Source: Lunularia cruciata (Eukaryota > Streptophyta > Marchantiopsida > Lunulariales > Lunulariaceae). From it: 64,000 nucleotides of DNA. The notes under the pieces are model-generated. The model did not search any database and was not told the DNA's origin. It saw only the letters and a list, made by a program, of their open reading frames with translations. Shown here one piece after another: positions 58,558-64,000 of the stretch. Numbering within the stretch: position 1 is the stretch's first letter; each line of letters begins with the position of its first letter. The stretch spans positions 7,440,001 through 7,504,000 of the forward strand of contig OX419757.1 in the NCBI GenBank assembly GCA_948567375.1. Reading direction: 5' to 3'. The position numbers and the translations under genes were made by a program.

Positions 58558-61370
58558 ATGTCAGAAAATTCGAGAGGAGAAAAGCAGGAGAAAGCCAAGG
58601 AGAAGGGAAAAGCGGCAGCTGGAGTGGAGGCCAACACTTTGCCGGCTGAAGCTTTCACTCATGGAGGAGTGAAGAAGGTCAGCGTTCAATCTTTGGAGCA
58701 AAACTAGTCAAATTTTTTCTGTATTTTGTATTATGCATACTCTGGTGAGATTTTCCGTTTTGGGGCTGAGAACGCAATCCCTTGTTTGTTGCAGACCAAG
58801 TTCGAGCCGAAAGTACCTACAAGGCGGTTGAAAAAGCTTTCACAAATCAAGAGGTACTAGCCACTGCCGTACCTAAATCCGGCAGAGATTTTGAAGGCAA
58901 GTATTGAAGCAGTTATCTTTCGCCGCGGTAAGCATCAACTGATGAGTTGTCTGGAAAAATCGTCTTATTAATAGGGAGCCCGGAGAAAGCGATGGAGGGG
59001 AGCTATCTACTGAACTTCAGAGGTTGATTCAGGTACGTGAGAAGTATTTCAAGAGATAGTCTTTTGTTTGAATTACAGAGAATATCCACCGGTGGACGAT
59101 GGACACCTGATAATGTCATCGAGCGTTTCTTAATTAAAGTTCACTGGTACGTTAGTTTGAATTTATTCTAGCTCCTAATTTTCGACCAGTGCTAGTTTGA
59201 ATGACAAAGTTTTGCTCATTTTTCCAGCAATCTCAAGAAGATGCATCTGGTTTCCGTAGGCGGCCGGACAATAAAGGTATGAATCTGTTACGTGGTGTAG
59301 GCAATATATAATGCGTGCATGGTGAGCATCCTTTAGTGATTTTTAACTCTCTGGAAGAACGAATTGGCTACCTGTTCGATAGACCATCGAACAGGTAGCC
59401 AATTCATCTGAATGACAAGTTTTTGGGTTGAGAACACCGAATTCTGCTGTGTTGCTGATGTTAATTGGTGAATGTGCATCATGGAACTGGGAACAGCTCC
59501 TGTTCGAGTTGCTTTCGGTTTCGGCTCGGCTACTGCTGGAAGAGCAGCTGCTGGTTCTGGAGGCTTTGGTAAGGCCAGGTCGAGTTCTGGAGGCGGAGGC
59601 GGAGGTGGTGGTGGAGGCGGTGGTGGAGGTGGAGGTGGTGGTGGAGGCGGTGGTGGAGGCGGAGGTGGAGGTGGTGGTGGAGGAGGTGGAGGAGGTGGAG
59701 GGGGTGGTGGCGATGGCAGGAAAGCATCTACGTTCATTGCCAGTACGTTTTTCTGCATCTATTGTCATCTTGCACTTTCAGACTATTTGGAGTATCGAAG
59801 AAGCAGCAGAGATCTAACAGTTTCTATATGGTTGCCTGACTGACCACCCGTTTGACTACCGAAGAAGTTTGGAACTCTACCATGGCCATGCTAGTAGGGG
59901 AAGTTTTATGCTTTTTCATTTCAAATTCTGCACAGGCATGGAAGAGCCATATGGTGAATTCAAGAGTGGCAAGAAGAAGAATGCGATTGATCCCATGGTA
60001 TGAAGATTCTTTTCTTTTAAGCTTTAATAGGACTTGAACAAGTGTTATTTGATACTGGAGATTGCAGAGCATTAAAGAGTTTGAATTAACCTAATGTCTA
60101 CCGTTTTAATCTTGCTTTACAGGACTATGACCAATACTATCCTGTATCTCTTCCACTACGGAAGCCGGGGTCTGGCTTAGCAGGTTTGTCGCTGACACCT
60201 CTCTTGATTAGTTTGTCCAGCAATATTTGAAGGGAGCTCAGTTTTTCCTTAATTTTTGTTGTGGTTTACATATGCCTAGCACAGCTACTTCTTAATCCTG
60301 CTTTAGTTTGCAAATGAGGATCTGAAAGCAGTGAGCGAAGAATTTTCTATGGATTGTCAGGCTTGGTCTCATTTGAAAGTTTTTGATGTCCGTAGAAATC
60401 TTGGATGAAGAGGAGTTTGGACGCGGTGGAAAGTACGATGAGGACGAAGTTCCTGCAGCAATGGAGCTTGGGCTTTTTGTAAGTTCTTCATCCATGTCTC
60501 ATTACCACATAAATCCTGTAAACTCAGCAGATTGTGATGGTAGCCCAAACGCCTGTTTGATTTTCCTACAATTTTCACTAGTGATCTGCAGATCCTAGCT
60601 GTATATCTGTATCTTGGGATTGGTCACATGGGAGTCATAAGCTTGAATTCTGTGGCAGGTAATAGCAACTGACAGTTTCAATCCTAACTCCTGGTATTTA
60701 ACTTACTTAAGAAGCTTCTCTTGTGGCAGGAGGAAAGTGCGGAAGATAGATTTTTGTTTTTCCAGCTTCCATCTGCACTACCTGTGGATATGTTGCCGGA
60801 AACTGTGAAAGAGGATAGCAGCGACTCTGCAAAGCGAAGTCATAGTAAAAGGACAGATATTATCAGCTTAGACAAGCTGCCCGAAGGATATCTGGGCAAG
60901 ATGCTGGTATACGAAAGTGGTGCGGTTAAACTGAAGCTGGGTGATATTATTTTAGACGTAAGTTCATTCTTTTCTCCATGCTTTTGTTTGGAACATGTTT
61001 TGCTTTGAAATCCCTAGGACAGCCTTTGCATTTGCGGTACAGCTCAACCATCATTCCTCATCTTTACCAGTCTCTAAAAGAGCTTTTGTGTCAGAAGGGT
61101 TGCTCTTCTTACTACTGTAGGTGGAAACGCTTGAGTTCTGACAAGAGTTTTGAGGTTGACCCGATTGAGGAGGCACGACTTGTTCCCCATCATCCCAATT
61201 TTTTTGCGTTGATGCAGGCCATGCCGGGAACGAATTGTGTTTTTGCTCAAGAGTTAGCAGCTATAAACCCTGTTGCCAAGCACTGTCTCTTTCTGGGTGA
61301 TATTCGACAAAGGGTTGTGCTTACACCTGACATTGATCGATTACTTGAGAAGAATTCGGATAATACTTAA
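58558..61370 (+). CDS. DNA-directed RNA polymerase III subunit RPC4 (RPC53/POLR3D family)
   Basis: RPC4 is a nuclear Pol III subunit that with RPC5 forms a TFIIF-like subcomplex used in initiation and termination on tRNA and 5S genes. Exons read by eye: 58558-58677, 58795-58853, 58975-59032, 59228-59276, 59497-59742, 59936-59997, 60123-60183, 60396-60478, 60730-60957, 61218-61370; 1119 nt, 372 aa plus stop, no frame conflict. Recognisable parts are the Lys/Glu-rich N-terminus with VPTRRLKKL, PVRVAFGFG, the YDQYYPVSLPLRKPGSG block, the acidic EILDEEEFGRGG, DRFLFFQLPSALP, LDKLPEGYLGKMLVYESGAVKLKLGDI, and the C-terminal FAQELAAINP and RVVLTPDIDRLL. Residues 127-167 are 41 consecutive Gly, unusual for the family. 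The last acceptor (61,218) gives the family spacing LDxxPG; an in-frame alternative at 61,155 would add 21 codons. Confidence 0.93.
59361..59405. repeat. perfect 20-bp inverted repeat in RPC4 intron 4
   Basis: GAATTGGCTACCTGTTCGAT at 59,361-59,380 is followed by AGACC and then its exact reverse complement at 59,386-59,405. It lies inside the intron (59,277-59,496). No mismatch in the arms and a 5-nt loop. Confidence 0.95.
59589..59711 (+). repeat. GGN trinucleotide tract coding for 41 glycines
   Basis: All 41 codons are GGN, mostly GGT/GGA/GGC mixed. It sits in RPC4 exon 5 between SSS and DGRK. The reverse strand reads as Pro or Ser/Thr tracts; those frames are not genes. Confidence 0.95.
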
Positions 61371-61770
61371 TCTATATGAGCAACTTATACCCTTGTTATA
61401 TAAAGCACCTCTTTGAATCCGTGAGATACTGTCCATTTTCCTGATTTTGCATACTAGCATCATCGTGCTATATCCACTTTTACACAAGCTTCACCTCGGC
61501 TTACCTTCGTATCGTTAGTTTCAATTAAATTCCATATCCTTAGATGCTAATTATTTCGATTTGCACTCATTCATCCTTACATTTTTTTTATCTGCACTTA
61601 GTGGGTTCTGGATCTCCCGGTTTTCGAACGGCTTCTGCTCTCAATTCCTATGTATCCGCTTTACACAAGCAGTCCAAACTGCTCATCGGTTGATCTTATT
61701 GTCATTATTTGTAGACGATCCTGATCATGTCTTAAACGTTTCCCACCGAAAAAGTCCTGAAGCCAATCTA
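61371..61770 (+). other. 3' flank of the RPC4 gene
   Basis: Non-coding sequence after the TAA stop; it probably contains the 3' UTR. I see no clear AATAAA. Confidence 0.4.
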
Positions 61771-61813
61771 CATCTTCTGTATTGACGAGGGTCCCTCGTC
61801 AATACAGAAGATG
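61771..61813. repeat. perfect 21-bp palindrome with a single central base
   Basis: The arm 61,771-61,791 (CATCTTCTG...GAGGG) and its exact reverse complement 61,793-61,813 are separated only by T at 61,792. It lies about 400 bp past the RPC4 stop. Confidence 0.95.
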
Positions 61814-62580
61814 ATCGGTTCGTCGGGACAGAACTGTGCATTTTCTGAAAATAGAAAAACGATGCACAAAGATAACATAAAGATAACATAAATACCCATA
61901 TAAAATATCAAGTTCGAAAGGTAAAATGATGTTAGTTTTAATGGCATCGGAAGAGGAAATCACTTGGGGTAAATGGGGCTACGTTCTCATAGTTCCATAG
62001 TGAAAAATCTGTTCATTTATATTTAGACGTTAGGATCTAAATAACTCAAATGATTTACATAGAATTGGGGGCACTGAAGAAGTTTCACTTAGTGTGAATA
62101 TTGTTTTATGGATTACTCTATTTAAAACAAATGGTTTCCAATGCATTGGAGGAAACGAAAAGCTATTACTTAGCGTGAGTTCTGTTTATGGATTGCACTG
62201 TCAAAAATAAATTTTAAGATGGAAACTTGAGGAAAACAGATATATGTTGCCTGAGTTAAACCACATAACAATAAATGAAAGTGATATCTTTGTCGTCTAG
62301 TATGGTAAATTTTGGGGCATTTAGAAAAAACATTTTTTGGTGAGTATTCTCATTTGGAAACTATTTGAATAACCATTATTTAGTTGGAGTCTTTCTTTTG
62401 GATTGCATCAGCTAGTGTTTTCTATAGAGCCATGGTAGTACGTTGTCTACACTAAGTTACAAATAATAAAGTATGAGCAATATAAACACATTCTTTTAAA
62501 AGAACTATAGAAAGTGAAATTCATACCCATATCATCTAATATTACAAGTTCTCATCCACTATGATAAGCCTCTCATGTGA
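61814..62580. other. AT-rich intergenic region with weak internal repetition
   Basis: Blocks such as a TTATGGATT-type motif after GAAG/GGAAAC-type stretches recur two or three times at roughly 75-130 bp, suggesting a degenerate tandem repeat. No coding sequence. Confidence 0.35.
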
Positions 62581-64000
62581 TAGTTATCACGCCATTTGTA
62601 GTGTCACACCTAGATTGCTCGGACTTTGGAGTAGTAGAGTTGGTAGTCATGAGTATTTTGGTAGTTATTCGTAGACTATTTGTTGACGGTCAGATTTTGT
62701 GTTTGAAGTATTGACTAGATGGTGTTACCCATTGTCACTTAGCATTGTTCACACCATCAAGTGTGTCATCAGCAAGATTGTTAGGGTTGGAGACCAATGG
62801 GGTATACTTTTGAAGTGCAGCTCTAGAGAGCTCACTTCTTTGATGTTGAGTCTTCGAGTTCTTGGCTATGGTGGATAGAGACCAACAAGCATCACCTGGA
62901 TTCTCTTAGCTAGAGTGGGTGTGGCTTGATTGTAATTAGTGTCCAATTGTTGGTAGATTATGGAGTGATAGATCAAGTACTGATCTGATTGAGTGTGATT
63001 CAAGTTGTGTAAACAAACTGATTACATCAGAGAAGTGAGGTAAGGGGGAAATCCGATGCAAGGATTGAATGTGTTGGTGGTATCTCCAAGCCTTGATGAT
63101 CCTTGGTAGCTTGATTGTGGTCTAGAGTTTCCTTGATAGTGATCGTGTGCAAAAGGTCTTCCAATTGATGCAAATTTGGCAATGAGGCCAACGGTGAGCA
63201 GAAGCGCTGGCCAAATTTTGAGCAAAGAGAATCAATTTTCAAGCAACAATTGTAATTTTGAGCTCAAGAGGTGAAATCATGACCAATTTGGTGCGAGTTG
63301 AGCTCAGAAAGTGAAATTGAAGGTGGAGTTGGGAACCTATCCCTGTGAATTTGTGATTTGTAGAACCTTGTCCTTTCAATTTGGCTAGAGTGGAGAGTTA
63401 ATGGAGGTTTTGGCAGTCAAGCAACTTTAGGGATTTATGTTAAATTTTATGTCCTTTCAATTTGGCTAGAGTGTAGAGTTAACGGAGGATTTGGTAGTGA
63501 GGCAACTTTAGGGATTTATGTAAGATTTTATGTCAAATTTATGTCAAATTTTGGTTGAAGTTCATGTTAGAGTTTTGGGTCCAATTGGAGGAGTTTCACT
63601 AGATTTAGAGGAGTTTTGCTTGATTTGGAGAGGGTTTGAAGTGGCAAGAAGAAAGGCCTCATTTGGGAGTTTAGAGGCTTTGATGCATAAGGTTGCGTGC
63701 TATGAGAGGCTATGAAAACCTAGAAGGGCCTGCAAGCCAACTTGTTGGTGTGAGGTTAGCTAGTTTAGAGTAGATTTTGATCATTGTTTGGCAAAATCTG
63801 CCCATCCTGCTAGATTGTGTGCAATAAGGTTTGACCTTTAGATCTTTGGTTCCTAGACTAGTGTCGTAGCCAATTGGTCTATCCTCACTTTTTGTCCTAA
63901 TGAATATTCCACTAATATCTATACACCTATAGCTTTGGCTAGGAGAGACAGTTTGATCCCATTCTTGGTGATCTTGGTAGCTTAGGAAGTATATAACTCA
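62581..64000 (-). repeat. inverted copy of repeat J (continues past the window)
   Basis: Reverse complement of blocks in 50,931-53,170, including the tRNA-like segment and the GGTGGTATCT block. The orientation is opposite, so the two J copies face each other around the RPC4 gene. The right edge is the window end. Confidence 0.6.
63371..63532. repeat. 81-bp tandem duplication
   Basis: Two units, 63,371-63,451 and 63,452-63,532, each starting TCCTTTCAATTTGGCTAGAG, differ at several sites. They lie inside the J copy. Confidence 0.8.

Noticed and set aside
59333-59768. Minus-strand poly-Pro and Ser/Thr-rich open frames
   Set aside because: They are the reverse complement of the RPC4 glycine tract in intron/exon 5; the real gene is on the plus strand.

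Overview
This is a nuclear window from a land plant. Both host genes are spliced eukaryotic genes with plant-type sequences (an AP-2 alpha adaptin and a Pol III RPC4 subunit), with mostly compact introns and GT-AG borders. The interior is AT-rich and packed with degraded LTR-type mobile elements. A chromovirus there has a primer-binding site resembling plant initiator-Met tRNA. I cannot name the species; a non-seed plant is a guess from general impression only. Both genes are well preserved, while nearly every transposon reading frame is broken.

Layout: 1-1386 is the 5' flank and leader of the AP-2 alpha gene. 1387-10827 (+) is that gene: I could place 27 exons that join in frame into about 1050 codons. 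10828-11380 is its 3' UTR with an AATAAA. 11381-14100 is AT-rich intergenic DNA. 14.1-41.8 kb is nested mobile-element remnants, including a gag-protease fragment on the minus strand, a solo LTR between 145-bp direct repeats, and a gag-like relic with a zinc knuckle. 41,806-50,504 (+) is one recognisable Ty3/gypsy chromovirus with both LTRs, PBS, PPT, protease, RT, integrase and chromodomain, broken by stops and by two later insertions. 50.5-53.2 kb and 62.6-64 kb hold inverted copies of another repeat with a tRNA-like (SINE-like) segment. 58,558-61,370 (+) is the RPC4 gene: ten exons, about 372 codons, with a 41-glycine run.

The most unusual content is a family of pol-less units of about 3.7-3.8 kb that begin TGTGGTRCCC and end GGTTGTCACA, i.e. 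TG...CA termini. Copy A (25,074-28,901) has a perfect 5-bp target duplication CACTT, and two other copies have 4-of-5 matches. Within these boundaries I see no paired LTR, no protease and no RT. I see one long broken frame with a conserved N-terminal domain, a W(A/V)-x-x-F motif, an acidic stretch, a long coiled coil and a conserved C-terminus. Four copies (A-D) have readable ends, and at least three more diverged relatives (E, F, G) carry the same protein. They are nested: A sits in B, and B and C sit in E; D sits in the chromovirus. The best readings are giant coding-capable solo LTRs, or non-autonomous gag-like elements moved by another element's integrase.

The two host genes are not functionally linked: one acts in clathrin-mediated endocytosis, the other in transcription of tRNA and 5S genes. 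Exon positions were read by eye from splice consensus and my memory of the protein families. They have not been checked against transcripts.
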